A stretch of DNA of 64,000 nucleotides. Source: Bacteroidota bacterium. GTDB taxonomy: Bacteria > Bacteroidota > Bacteroidia > Bacteroidales > Lentimicrobiaceae. Below are positions 18,308-26,551 of this stretch, piece by piece (within the stretch, counting starts at the first letter, position 1; each line of letters starts with the position of its first letter). The position numbers were made by a program, and so were the translations under genes. Location: assembly GCA_009773515.1 (NCBI GenBank), contig WSXX01000020.1:1-64000 (forward strand), given 5' to 3'. The notes beneath the pieces are model-generated. The model ran no database searches, had not been told where the DNA came from, and worked only from the letters and a program-made list of their open reading frames with translations.

Positions 18308-19213
18308 ATGCAGATAACGGTTTCTATTGGTGTTATTTTAATAATTCTGGGTGTTTTGCTTCTCGTTGCAACAGCAATGATATTAAGATATTTTAAGCTA
18401 TCTAATCAGAAGAACCAGATGATTGCTCTGCTTAAAGAGCAAAACCGTTCTACCATGCTCGTTCAGGATGAATTAAAAAAAGCTAAAGAAAATGCTGAAG
18501 AATCTGATAGGCTGAAAACCTTTTTTCTGGCCAATATGTCACATGAAATCAGAACTCCTTTAAATGCAATTATGGGGTTTTCATCGCTTCTTCAGGATTC
18601 TTACCTGTCAGAAAATGAGCGGATTCAGTTTGTTAATCTGATTCATGATAACAGCAACAAACTGCTTGATGTTATGGGTGAGATTTTTGATATTGCTCAG
18701 ATTGAATCCGGTATTATTACAATGCAGTTAGAGCCTTGCCATGTCAATGAACTTCTTATGAATCTTGTGTCCCAGTTTAATATTGAAAAATCATTAATTG
18801 GGAAAGAGCATATTTCAATAAGGGCAAAGCGATCAAACAAAGATTCAGCATTTTCCATTCTTACAGATGAGCATAAACTCAAGATTACCCTTATTAACCT
18901 GATTGAGAATGCACTTAAATATACCAATGAAGGTTCGATTGATATTGGTTATACCTTCAGGGGTGATAACAAGGTGGAGTTTTTTGTAAAAGACAGTGGT
19001 ATCGGGTTTAATCAGGAGAAACTCGATGTTTTGTTTCAGCGTTTCAGGCAGTTTGAAGAAGGCCACAGCAGAACTTTCGGAGGTGTTGGTCTTGGACTTA
19101 CAATCTCTAAAAAAATTGTAGAACTTTTAGGCGGAGAAATGTGGGCTGAATCTACGCAGGGCAAAGGCTCGGTTTTTTATTTTACATTGCCATATACTCC
19201 TGGTAAAAACTAA
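18308..19213 (+). CDS. Membrane-anchored sensor histidine kinase without sensor domain
   Basis: A 301-residue kinase starting at ATG 18308. The frame is open further upstream to 18233, but the later start gives a clean N-terminal membrane helix (ITVSIGVILIILGVLLLVATAMIL). A coiled linker follows, then the phosphoacceptor motif FLANMSHEIRTPLN (H79) and the ATPase boxes N (LINLIENALKYTNEG), G1 (VKDSGIGFNQEKL), F (FRQFEEGHSRTFGG) and G2 (GVGLGLTISKKIVELLGG). There is no PAS, GAF or periplasmic sensing domain and no receiver. No response regulator gene is adjacent, so it is an orphan whose partner and signal are unknown. Confidence 0.9.
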   Translation: MQITVSIGVILIILGVLLLVATAMILRYFKLSNQKNQMIALLKEQNRSTMLVQDELKKAKENAEESDRLKTFFLANMSHEIRTPLNAIMGFSSLLQDSYLSENERIQFVNLIHDNSNKLLDVMGEIFDIAQIESGIITMQLEPCHVNELLMNLVSQFNIEKSLIGKEHISIRAKRSNKDSAFSILTDEHKLKITLINLIENALKYTNEGSIDIGYTFRGDNKVEFFVKDSGIGFNQEKLDVLFQRFRQFEEGHSRTFGGVGLGLTISKKIVELLGGEMWAESTQGKGSVFYFTLPYTPGKN

Positions 19214-19303
19214 ATCTTTCGATAAAATCCTTCAGGTATTTTTAATTGATGTTCTCTCTTGATGTAACAAGTCTTTTCCTGAGTACCCAATGTATAAGAT
19301 GAC

Positions 19304-19334
19304 AAAAAAAACAGCCCCGCTTAACGGCGGGGCT
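19304..19334 (-). terminator. Terminator of the ECF sigma factor gene
   Basis: The stem agccccgc / gcggggct has a 6-nt loop; read on the minus strand it is followed by a T-run (gttttttttgtc). Confidence 0.85.
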
Positions 19335-19362
19335 TGATTTTAAGTAAATATCTGAACAGCTG

Positions 19363-19869
19363 TTAGCTCTGGAATTCTTTGAGTGAATCCATCAGTTTCT
19401 TTCTTGTAAAGAAAATGCGGCTTTTCACTGTGCCTATCGAAAGGTTGAGGTTCTCAGCAATCTCTTTGTACTTGTAACCCGAAGTATGCATCTCAAATGG
19501 TTTGCGCTGATCTTCTTCCAGACGCGAAATGCCAGCTTTAATTTCTTTTGTGTTTAATTCGCTTTCAGGCGATACAAAATCTGATTTGCGGGGAATATTA
19601 AGGTAATAAAGATCTTCGGTGGTATCAACAATAGTATTGGCTTTTTGGTTCCTTCTGTAGTTGTTGATGAAAGTGTTTTTCATGATGGTGTAAGTCCATG
19701 CCTTCAGATTGGTATCATCTGCAAACTTGTCGCGATGTGTAAGAGCCTTCAGGTAGGTGTCCTGAATAAGGTCTTTAGCCTCTTCGCGGTTGTTGGTCAA
19801 AGTGTTAGCAAAATAAGAAAGGTTGTCATGTAGACTTATGAGCTTGCGGTTGAATTCAATAGCTGTCAT
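19363..19869 (-). CDS. ECF-type RNA polymerase sigma factor
   Basis: A 168-residue sigma-70 family protein with only regions 2 and 4. Region 2 includes EEAKDLIQDTYLKALTHRDKF and LKAWTYTIMKNTFINNYRRNQ. Region 4 includes RLEEDQRKPFEMHTSGYKYKE and the helix-turn-helix EIAENLNLSIGTVKSRIFFTRKKL. No anti-sigma gene is adjacent. It lies downstream of, and on the same strand as, the MerR/B12 regulator with 526 bp between. A -7 box 52 bp before the start suggests its own promoter. Targets are unknown. Confidence 0.93.
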   Translation of the reverse strand: MTAIEFNRKLISLHDNLSYFANTLTNNREEAKDLIQDTYLKALTHRDKFADDTNLKAWTYTIMKNTFINNYRRNQKANTIVDTTEDLYYLNIPRKSDFVSPESELNTKEIKAGISRLEEDQRKPFEMHTSGYKYKEIAENLNLSIGTVKSRIFFTRKKLMDSLKEFQS

Positions 19870-20395
19870 GGCTGTATGGTTTTTTTTGGTTTGTCTGTTG
19901 TATGTTTAACAAACATAGTGCAAAATTAAACAGATATGACGATTTTAATAGAAAATTAACATTTAAAAACTAAATATAAACTTTAATAAAGCCTAATGCG
20001 CTGGAATAGAGGGTAGAACGCGATAAAAATATTTTGTGAATATTGTATAATAAAATGGCATGTAAAGTTAAACAAAATAATTTACATAAAAGTGTCCTAA
20101 AATGGGCCGGTATATGTCCCGAAACGGTAAAAACTAATTTCACAATATGTGTGTAGTAGTTAAGTATGATGATAATCAATGGTATAGGCAATAGATTAGA
20201 GGATAGTTATTCGGCAAAAAATGTTCGTATTTGGGACTGTGATTTTTTAGAAAGATAGGACAACTTATTAAAAAATATATATAAGAAATGTAAATTCCTG
20301 AATTTCAGACCTTAGAAAGTGTTAATAAAGCAAGAATTTCTAACATGACAAGACTGCCAGTAATTCTTAAACTCAGAAAAGTGGTGTCAGATTGT
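19870..20395. other. Intergenic region between two regulators, 526 bp
   Basis: It holds the sigma-factor promoter box at 19921-19928. The rest is AT-rich without a convincing gene, hairpin or repeat. A 73-codon minus-strand frame (19970-20191) has no family resemblance. Confidence 0.5.
19921..19928 (-). promoter_or_regulatory. Promoter -7 box for the ECF sigma factor gene
   Basis: On the minus strand TAATTTTG matches TAnnTTTG, 52 bp before the ATG at 19869. Confidence 0.5.
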
Positions 20396-21301
20396 TTAAT
20401 TATTCTCCTTCACTGCGTTGAGGAATTGCTCAGGACTGCCAATTTTTGTGACATTATCAGGAAGAATTATATTGAATTCATTTGCCTGATACCCGGTGAT
20501 AAAAACAGTATTTGACGAAAATGCCATAGATAGCTGCTGAATGTACTCTGTATATTTCTTTTGAGTAACAGGCGTTGTGATGGAAGTAAAGAGATAATCA
20601 ATCTGATGTTTGTTTTTAACTTCGAGCAAATCTTCAAAAGGCACAGACTGCCCGAGGTAAAGAACCCTGAAACCTGACTTTTTGACCAGGTAGCTGTAGA
20701 ACAGAAGCCCGAGTTCATGCCATTCATTCGAAGGCAGAAACATCATAAATGTTTTGGCACCTGGCTTATCTGATCCTGATTGGCCGTCAATCGCAATTAT
20801 TAATTTTTGCCTTACCAGGTTCGATACAAAATGTTCCTGTGCAGGATAAACAGTTCCTATTTGCCAGAGTAATCCTATTTTTTCGAAAAACGGATACAAA
20901 ACCTTCACAACAGTATCATCAAACCCCAGTTTTATCACCGAAGAAGACAAAACCCTGTCAAATCGTGTTTCGTCAAGATCAATCATTGAAATAATGAGTT
21001 GCTCAATCTGATTGTCTGAATCATAGTTGGATTCCGAAATATCGATTATCCGTTCATTGATTTCATCATTGTTCATGGTAACAATGTTCGAAATCTTTAT
21101 TCCATTCCTGTTGAGGATGGAAACATTCAGCAATCTTTTTAAGTCATTATCGGTGTAATACCTTATATTGGTTGAAGTCCGTTCAGGAGATATCAACTGG
21201 TACCTTTTTTCCCAGATACGGATTGTATGGGCTTTTATGCCGGTTAATTTCTCCAGATCCTTAATTGAGTACCTGATGGTGGGTTGTTCGCTGTAAAACA
21301 T
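20396..21301 (-). CDS. MerR-type regulator with cobalamin-binding domain (CarH/LitR-like)
   Basis: A 301-residue repressor-type protein. The N-terminal MerR helix-turn-helix (residues 10-75) includes IKDLEKLTGIKAHTIRIWEKRY and the wing RTSTNIRYYTDNDL. The C-terminal half is a B12-binding module: W146 followed after nine residues by E156-H157 (Wx9EH), and ExHxxG at residues 193-198 (NEWHELGL), where H195 would be the lower cobalt ligand. In CarH these bind adenosylcobalamin and make DNA binding light-sensitive. In Bacteroidota such regulators often sit near an ECF sigma gene and carotenoid genes; the sigma gene is here, the carotenoid genes are not. Light sensing is an inference. Confidence 0.88.
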   Translation of the reverse strand: MFYSEQPTIRYSIKDLEKLTGIKAHTIRIWEKRYQLISPERTSTNIRYYTDNDLKRLLNVSILNRNGIKISNIVTMNNDEINERIIDISESNYDSDNQIEQLIISMIDLDETRFDRVLSSSVIKLGFDDTVVKVLYPFFEKIGLLWQIGTVYPAQEHFVSNLVRQKLIIAIDGQSGSDKPGAKTFMMFLPSNEWHELGLLFYSYLVKKSGFRVLYLGQSVPFEDLLEVKNKHQIDYLFTSITTPVTQKKYTEYIQQLSMAFSSNTVFITGYQANEFNIILPDNVTKIGSPEQFLNAVKENN

Positions 21302-21439
21302 TTTTTACTCTCTTTTATAGTATTTTAAAACAACAATCTCTTAAAAAAGTTTGTAAAAATGTTTAAGGAAAGTGCAAATAAATTCAACAATGGATTTCTC
21401 CACCTGCATTGGTCGATGATTTTACAACTAATCCCGGGA

Positions 21440-24049
21440 TTATCCAGTTATTTTAAATGCTTTTGCCGGAACTCCTGAAAGGCCTGAAAGATCTTTACCA
21501 CCAGCTGTTGCAAAATGTGGTTGTCCTCCGCCACCTCCTTTTATCTCCCTGGCAAGTTCTTTAACCAGATTAACAGCATTATATTTACCGGTTTTTGAGA
21601 GAACTTCTGAAACACCTACAGTTATTCCAGGTTTATTTTCATAACTGGTTCCAAGAATAACAATTAAATCATCTGCAGATTCCATGAGCCTGAAAGTCAG
21701 ATCTTTGGCAATAGCCGGATCGATTTCGAGATTTTGGGCGATTATTCGTATATCGTTAACAGGTTTTGCCATCTCAAGAAGTTCACCATAAAGTGATTTC
21801 ACTTTTTCAGCATTCAGATGATCTATCGCTGACTTGAGCCTGTTGTTTTCTTCAAGCAGATTTTTTATGCCTCTGATCGGATCAACCGGATTCTTTACCA
21901 GTTCCTTTATTTCAGAAAGGATTAAATTCTGATTTTCGAAATACTCTTCTGCTTTTTCTGATGTAATGGCTTCAATTCTTCTTACTCCGGCGGCAATAGC
22001 AGATTCCGAGATGATTTTAAAAATTCCGATCTGACCTGTGGCATGGGCATGTGTGCCTCCGCAAAGTTCCACAGAATCTCCAAACCTGATAACCCTCACC
22101 TGATCGCCGTATTTTTCACCAAACAATGCAAGTGCACCCGATTCTCTGGCTTTATCCATAGGAACAGCGCGCATTTCATCCAAAGGCATATTCTGCCTGA
22201 TCATTGCATTGACATTCTTCTCAATTTGCCGGATTTCTTCACTGCTCAGTTTCTGGAAGTGTGAAAAGTCAAACCTGAGGTAATCCGGACTGACGTAAGA
22301 ACCTTTTTGTTCAACGTGTGTGCCCAGAATATCGCGCAAAGCATGGTGCATAAGGTGAGTTGCAGAGTGATTGCCGGCAGTATTGCGGCGGGCAGCTTCT
22401 GAAACAACGGCTTTTACTGTTGCCGAAGGATCAGATGGCAATGAAGCAGTATTGTGTATTATCAGGTTATTTTCCTTTTTCGTATCTGTAACCGGAATGC
22501 GCTCTCCATTCGATTCAAGATATCCGGTATCACCGATCTGTCCGCCTGATTCTGCGTAAAAAGGTGTGCTGCCAAGGGCAATCTGGTATGAGTCTTTCCC
22601 TTTGACGGTTATTTTGCGGTATCGGGTAATTTTAGTGGTGGTTTCAAGGGTATCGTAACCGACAAATGTTTCGCCGGTTGAATCATCAAAAATAACCCAA
22701 TCGCCTGCTTCCTGACTTGCATCTTTTCGTGAGCGCTCTTTCTGCAACTCAAGACCTTTGTGGAAGCCATCCATGTCAACTTCCATATCTGACTCACGGG
22801 CCATAAGGCTGGTCAGGTCGATTGGAAAGCCATAGGTGTCGTAGAGTTCAAATGCAAAATCGCCCTGAATTATTTTTTCTCCGGGGTGTGAAGAAACATA
22901 CTGATTGAATTTTTGAATTCCATGGGAAAGAGTTCTCAGGAAGGATGCTTCCTCCTCAGCAATCACTTTTTCCACAAGGCTTTGCTGGGCGTTTAATTCA
23001 GTGAAATATTGTCCCAGCTGAAGATTCAAAACCGGAATCAGCTTATGGATAAAAGGTTCGTTCAGGTTCAGGAAAGTATATCCATATCTGACTGCGCGGC
23101 GTAAAATCCTACGGATTACATAACCTGCTTTATTGTTGGAAGGCAGTTGACCGTCAGCAATGGCAAAAGCAATGGCTCTGAGGTGATCTGCCACAACGCG
23201 CATTGCAATATCTGATTTAGCGGATTCACCATAACGGATGCCACTGATCTCTGCAATTTTACTGATAATGGGTTGAAATACGTCAGTATCGTAATTGGAT
23301 TGTTTCTTTTGAAGTACCATGCAAAGGCGTTCAAACCCCATTCCGGTATCAACATGCATTGCAGGAAGCGGTTGCAGACTTCCGTTTGCGAGCCGGTTGT
23401 ATTGCATGAAAACAAGATTCCAGATTTCAATTACCAGCGGATGGCTTTCATTTACCAGTGTTGCACCGTCAATAAGTTTACGGTCTTCGTTGTTTCTGAT
23501 GTCCACATGTATTTCAGAGCAAGGTCCGCAGGGGCCTGTATCGCCCATTTCCCAAAAATTATCTTTTTTGCTTCCCCGCAGAATTCTGTCAGGAGCGATC
23601 CACTTTTCCCAGAATTTAAGTGCTTCTGTGTCTTCGGGAAGATTGTCGCCGGCATCTCCGCCGAAAATGGTAACGTAGAGTCTGTCTTTCTCAATATTAT
23701 ATTCAGTAGTAAGCAATTCCCAGGCCCATTCTATGGCTTCTTCCTTAAAATAATCTCCAAACGACCAGTTGCCAAGCATCTCAAACATGGTGTGATGGTA
23801 GGTGTCGTGTCCTACTTCTTCCAGATCATTGTGTTTTCCTGAAACCCTGAGGCATTTCTGCGAATTTGCAATCCGTGGGTATTTAACAGGAGAGTTCCCC
23901 AGAAAAATATCTTTAAATTGATTCATGCCGGCATTTGTAAACATTAAGGTTGGGTCATCCTTAATAACCATGGGCGCTGAGGATACTGTATGGTGCTGTT
24001 TGGAAGCAAAAAAATCAAGAAATTTCTGTCTGGTTTGCTGAGCGTTCAT
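21440..24049 (-). CDS. alaS: Alanyl-tRNA synthetase
   Basis: An 869-residue class II synthetase charging tRNA-Ala, at normal length. The N-terminal catalytic core starts QQTRQKFLDFFASKQHHTV, with VGHDTYHHTMFEMLGNWSFGDYF (motif 2 area), WEMGDTGPCGPCSEIH and ETGMGFERL-like VDTGMGFERLCMVLQ. The editing domain carries HSATHLMHHALRDILG and CGGTHAHATGQIG (zinc/editing histidines and cysteine). The C-Ala domain ends in GGGGGQPHFATAGGKD. It is divergent from the M23 peptidase gene, with tightly packed promoters in 153 bp. Confidence 0.97.
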   Translation of the reverse strand: MNAQQTRQKFLDFFASKQHHTVSSAPMVIKDDPTLMFTNAGMNQFKDIFLGNSPVKYPRIANSQKCLRVSGKHNDLEEVGHDTYHHTMFEMLGNWSFGDYFKEEAIEWAWELLTTEYNIEKDRLYVTIFGGDAGDNLPEDTEALKFWEKWIAPDRILRGSKKDNFWEMGDTGPCGPCSEIHVDIRNNEDRKLIDGATLVNESHPLVIEIWNLVFMQYNRLANGSLQPLPAMHVDTGMGFERLCMVLQKKQSNYDTDVFQPIISKIAEISGIRYGESAKSDIAMRVVADHLRAIAFAIADGQLPSNNKAGYVIRRILRRAVRYGYTFLNLNEPFIHKLIPVLNLQLGQYFTELNAQQSLVEKVIAEEEASFLRTLSHGIQKFNQYVSSHPGEKIIQGDFAFELYDTYGFPIDLTSLMARESDMEVDMDGFHKGLELQKERSRKDASQEAGDWVIFDDSTGETFVGYDTLETTTKITRYRKITVKGKDSYQIALGSTPFYAESGGQIGDTGYLESNGERIPVTDTKKENNLIIHNTASLPSDPSATVKAVVSEAARRNTAGNHSATHLMHHALRDILGTHVEQKGSYVSPDYLRFDFSHFQKLSSEEIRQIEKNVNAMIRQNMPLDEMRAVPMDKARESGALALFGEKYGDQVRVIRFGDSVELCGGTHAHATGQIGIFKIISESAIAAGVRRIEAITSEKAEEYFENQNLILSEIKELVKNPVDPIRGIKNLLEENNRLKSAIDHLNAEKVKSLYGELLEMAKPVNDIRIIAQNLEIDPAIAKDLTFRLMESADDLIVILGTSYENKPGITVGVSEVLSKTGKYNAVNLVKELAREIKGGGGGQPHFATAGGKDLSGLSGVPAKAFKITG

Positions 24050-24104
24050 TTTAGATGCTTTATTTGGAAACTGAACTGGTTTGCATTTTTTAACATTCTT
24101 AGGG

Positions 24105-24135
24105 TTTGCAAATTTAGTTGAAAATGTTAATTTTG
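24105..24135 (+). promoter_or_regulatory. Full promoter (-33 and -7) for the M23 peptidase gene
   Basis: TTTG at 24105-24108 and TAATTTTG at 24128-24135 are separated by 19 bp, the spacing expected for Bacteroidota sigma-70. It lies 67 bp before the ATG at 24203. Confidence 0.65.
24109..24116 (-). promoter_or_regulatory. Promoter -7 box for alaS
   Basis: On the minus strand TAAATTTG matches TAnnTTTG, 60 bp before the alaS ATG. It abuts the -33 element of the divergent M23 promoter, so the two may exclude each other. Confidence 0.5.
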
Positions 24136-24202
24136 CGGATCATCAAGGGAAAACAATAATTTCCTTTATTAATTCTCATCAAATCAGTTTATTACCTCTC
24201 AA

Positions 24203-25174
24203 ATGGCTAAGGTCAGATATCACTTCAACACCAGTTCACTCAAAATTGAAAAGGTAAAGGTTACATTCAGGCAGAGATTTTTAAGTTTTCTGTCGGTTTT
24301 CTTTACAGGTTTGGTTTTTGCTTCCCTGGTTTTAGTACTTGCATATAATTTTATTGACTCTCCCAAGGAGCGAATGATGCGCCGCGAGATTGATCATTAC
24401 AAACTTCAATATGCAATACTCAACGACAGGCTCGATCAGGTTCAGGCTGTTGTTGCTGATCTGCAGCAAAGAGACGATAACATTTACAGGGTTATTTTTG
24501 AAAGTGAACCCATTCCATCGTCGGTGAGGCAGGCAGGTTTTGGCGGTGCTGATAGGTATGCCGCGATGGAAGGTTATAAAAACAGCGAAATTATCATCAA
24601 CACCACCCGTAAACTAGATCTTATTACCAGTCAGTTGTATGTTCAGTCAAAGTCATTTGATGAAGTTTTTAACCTAGCCAAACGTAAAGAAGAACTTCTT
24701 GCTGCTATTCCGGCAATTCAACCGGTCGCAAATAAAGACCTGAGGAGAATCGGTTCATATTTCGGGTATCGTACAGATCCTTTTTATAAGGTGACTAAGT
24801 TTCATGAAGGTATTGATTTTACAGCTACTGTTGGCACTGATATTTATGCTACCGGTGATGGAGTTGTATCTAAAATCGAATATTCACGTCGTGGTTACGG
24901 CAACCTGATTATAATTAACCATGGGTTTGGTTATGAAACTGTTTATGCCCACTTGAGCAAAATGAATGTAAAGCAAGGCCAGAAAGTGCAAAGGGGAGAG
25001 GTAATTGGTTATGTGGGAAATACCGGAAAATCAACTTCTCCGCATCTTCATTATGAGGTTCGCAAAAATGGACGCGCTGTTGACCCCATCAACTTTTTCT
25101 TCAACGATATTACTCCTGAAGAGTATGCGCTGATGATTGAACAGTCTGAACGTCCTTCTCAATCAATGGATTAA
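24203..25174 (+). CDS. M23-family cell-wall metallopeptidase
   Basis: A 323-residue murein endopeptidase. A single N-terminal membrane helix (residues 28-50) anchors it facing the periplasm, followed by a coiled-coil stretch (about 57-95). The LytM domain at the C-terminus has all zinc and catalytic residues: HEGIDF (H201, D205), YAHLS (H250) and HLHYE (H281, H283). It should cut peptidoglycan cross-bridges or regulate amidases in growth or division. The stop is 5 bp before a small MerR gene; this pair is frequent in Bacteroidota. Confidence 0.92.
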   Translation: MAKVRYHFNTSSLKIEKVKVTFRQRFLSFLSVFFTGLVFASLVLVLAYNFIDSPKERMMRREIDHYKLQYAILNDRLDQVQAVVADLQQRDDNIYRVIFESEPIPSSVRQAGFGGADRYAAMEGYKNSEIIINTTRKLDLITSQLYVQSKSFDEVFNLAKRKEELLAAIPAIQPVANKDLRRIGSYFGYRTDPFYKVTKFHEGIDFTATVGTDIYATGDGVVSKIEYSRRGYGNLIIINHGFGYETVYAHLSKMNVKQGQKVQRGEVIGYVGNTGKSTSPHLHYEVRKNGRAVDPINFFFNDITPEEYALMIEQSERPSQSMD

Positions 25175-25179
25175 TCCGG

Positions 25180-25515
25180 ATGCCTTATAAAAAGAAAGTA
25201 ATCGAAAAAGTTTATTTCCGCATAGGAGAGGTAGCCGCTATGTTTGATGTAAACGTCTCTCTGATCCGTTTCTGGGAAACCGAATTTGATATTATTAAAC
25301 CTTACAGAAACAAGAAAGGAAATCGGTTTTTCACGCCACAGGATGTTGAAAATTTTCGCCTGATTTATCACCTTGTTAAAGAACGTGGTTATACCCTGCA
25401 AGGTGCAAGGGAAAAACTGAAAGGCAACCCGGTTGATCTGCAAAAAGATCATGAAATCGTAAAATCACTGCAGCAGATCAGATCGTTTCTTCTTAATCTC
25501 AAAGAAGAGCTCTAG
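25180..25515 (+). CDS. Small MerR-family transcriptional regulator
   Basis: A 111-residue protein consisting almost entirely of a MerR DNA-binding domain: YFRIGEVAAMFDVNVSLIRFWETEF (helix-turn-helix) and GNRFFTPQDVENFRLIYHLVKERGYTL (wing and second helix). There is no C-terminal effector domain and no cysteine set for metal sensing. It starts 5 bp after the M23 peptidase, so it is probably cotranscribed and possibly controls cell-wall genes. The target is unknown. Confidence 0.88.
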   Translation: MPYKKKVIEKVYFRIGEVAAMFDVNVSLIRFWETEFDIIKPYRNKKGNRFFTPQDVENFRLIYHLVKERGYTLQGAREKLKGNPVDLQKDHEIVKSLQQIRSFLLNLKEEL

Positions 25516-25526
25516 TCAATGTCCTG

Positions 25527-26492
25527 CTACAAGCATGTTTTACTGCTCAGATAATTTACCACGTAATCTTTTACCCCGTTTTCAAGGGAATAAAAATCTT
25601 TATCGAATCCTGATGTGATCAGTTTCGCCATATTTGCTTCCGTAAAATACTGGTACTTGTCGCGTATATCCTCAGGAGTATCCACAAAATTTATCTCAGG
25701 CGAAATGCCGGCTGCTGCAAAAGTAGCTTTAGCCAAATCAACAAAACTCCTTGCTTTGCCAGTGCCAAGGTTGTAGAGTCCTGATTCAGGCTGTTTTTCC
25801 ATCATAAAAATCAGTACGCTGACAACATCTTTCACGTATATAAAGTCGCGCAGTTGCTCACCGTCATTAAAATCAGGGCGATGTGACCTGAATAATTTCA
25901 CCTGTCCTGTTTCTGATATCTGGTGATACGCATGAAAAATCACTGATGCCATTCTTCCTTTATGATATTCATTCGGGCCATAGACATTAAAAAATTTCAT
26001 ACCGGCCCAGAAGGGCGGAGTCTGAGTCTGTTTAAGAACCCACTTATCAAAATCATTCTTTGATTCTCCGTAAGGATTAAGGGGTTTCAATTCTTCCACA
26101 ATTTCGTGGGAATCATTATAGCCAAATTCGCCAAGACCATACGTGGCAGCAGAAGATGCGTAAACCAACGGGATTTTAAACCGGGAACAGGCTTCCCAGA
26201 TTTTCATTGAATAGCCTGTATTCAGCTCATCAAATATTGCCTTATTGAACTCTGTTGTGTCAGTGCGCGCACCTATATGGAAAATAAAGTCAACTTCCGA
26301 TCCTTTAGATTCCAGCCAGGTGAAGAATTCTGATCGTTCTATAAAGGCTGAGATGTTCTTATTCAGCAGATTTCCTGCTTTATTTGATTTTGAGAAATCA
26401 TCAACTGCAATAATATTGGTATGGCCGGTTTCCAGAAGTCTTCCAATAAGGCAACTTCCGATAAACCCGGCGGCTCCGGTTACAATAATCAT
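25527..26492 (-). CDS. hldD: ADP-glyceromanno-heptose 6-epimerase
   Basis: A 321-residue short-chain dehydrogenase/reductase that epimerises ADP-D-glycero- to ADP-L-glycero-beta-D-manno-heptose for lipopolysaccharide inner core. The NAD(P) motif is GAAGFIGSCL, the active-site serine sits in VYASSAATYG, and the YxxxK pair in NPYGESKNDFDKW. NVYGPNEYHKGRMASV and the substrate loop are typical of HldD. I chose ATG 26492 instead of the upstream frame opening at 26549 because the Rossmann motif begins right after MIIVTG and a -7 box lies at 26520-26527, inside the longer frame. Confidence 0.93.
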   Translation of the reverse strand: MIIVTGAAGFIGSCLIGRLLETGHTNIIAVDDFSKSNKAGNLLNKNISAFIERSEFFTWLESKGSEVDFIFHIGARTDTTEFNKAIFDELNTGYSMKIWEACSRFKIPLVYASSAATYGLGEFGYNDSHEIVEELKPLNPYGESKNDFDKWVLKQTQTPPFWAGMKFFNVYGPNEYHKGRMASVIFHAYHQISETGQVKLFRSHRPDFNDGEQLRDFIYVKDVVSVLIFMMEKQPESGLYNLGTGKARSFVDLAKATFAAAGISPEINFVDTPEDIRDKYQYFTEANMAKLITSGFDKDFYSLENGVKDYVVNYLSSKTCL

Positions 26493-26519
26493 ATATTTTT
26501 TTTTAAAATTAATCCGCTG

Positions 26520-26527
26520 CAAAGGTA
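26520..26527 (-). promoter_or_regulatory. Promoter -7 box for hldD
   Basis: On the minus strand TACCTTTG matches TAnnTTTG, 28 bp before the chosen hldD ATG. Confidence 0.5.
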
Positions 26528-26551
26528 GTTCAGCGGCAGAGGTTTTCAAAA

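Noticed and set aside
19970-20191. 73-codon minus-strand frame between the sigma and MerR genes
   Set aside because: Hydrophobic but without a start signal or recognisable family; AT-rich spacer easily produces such frames.
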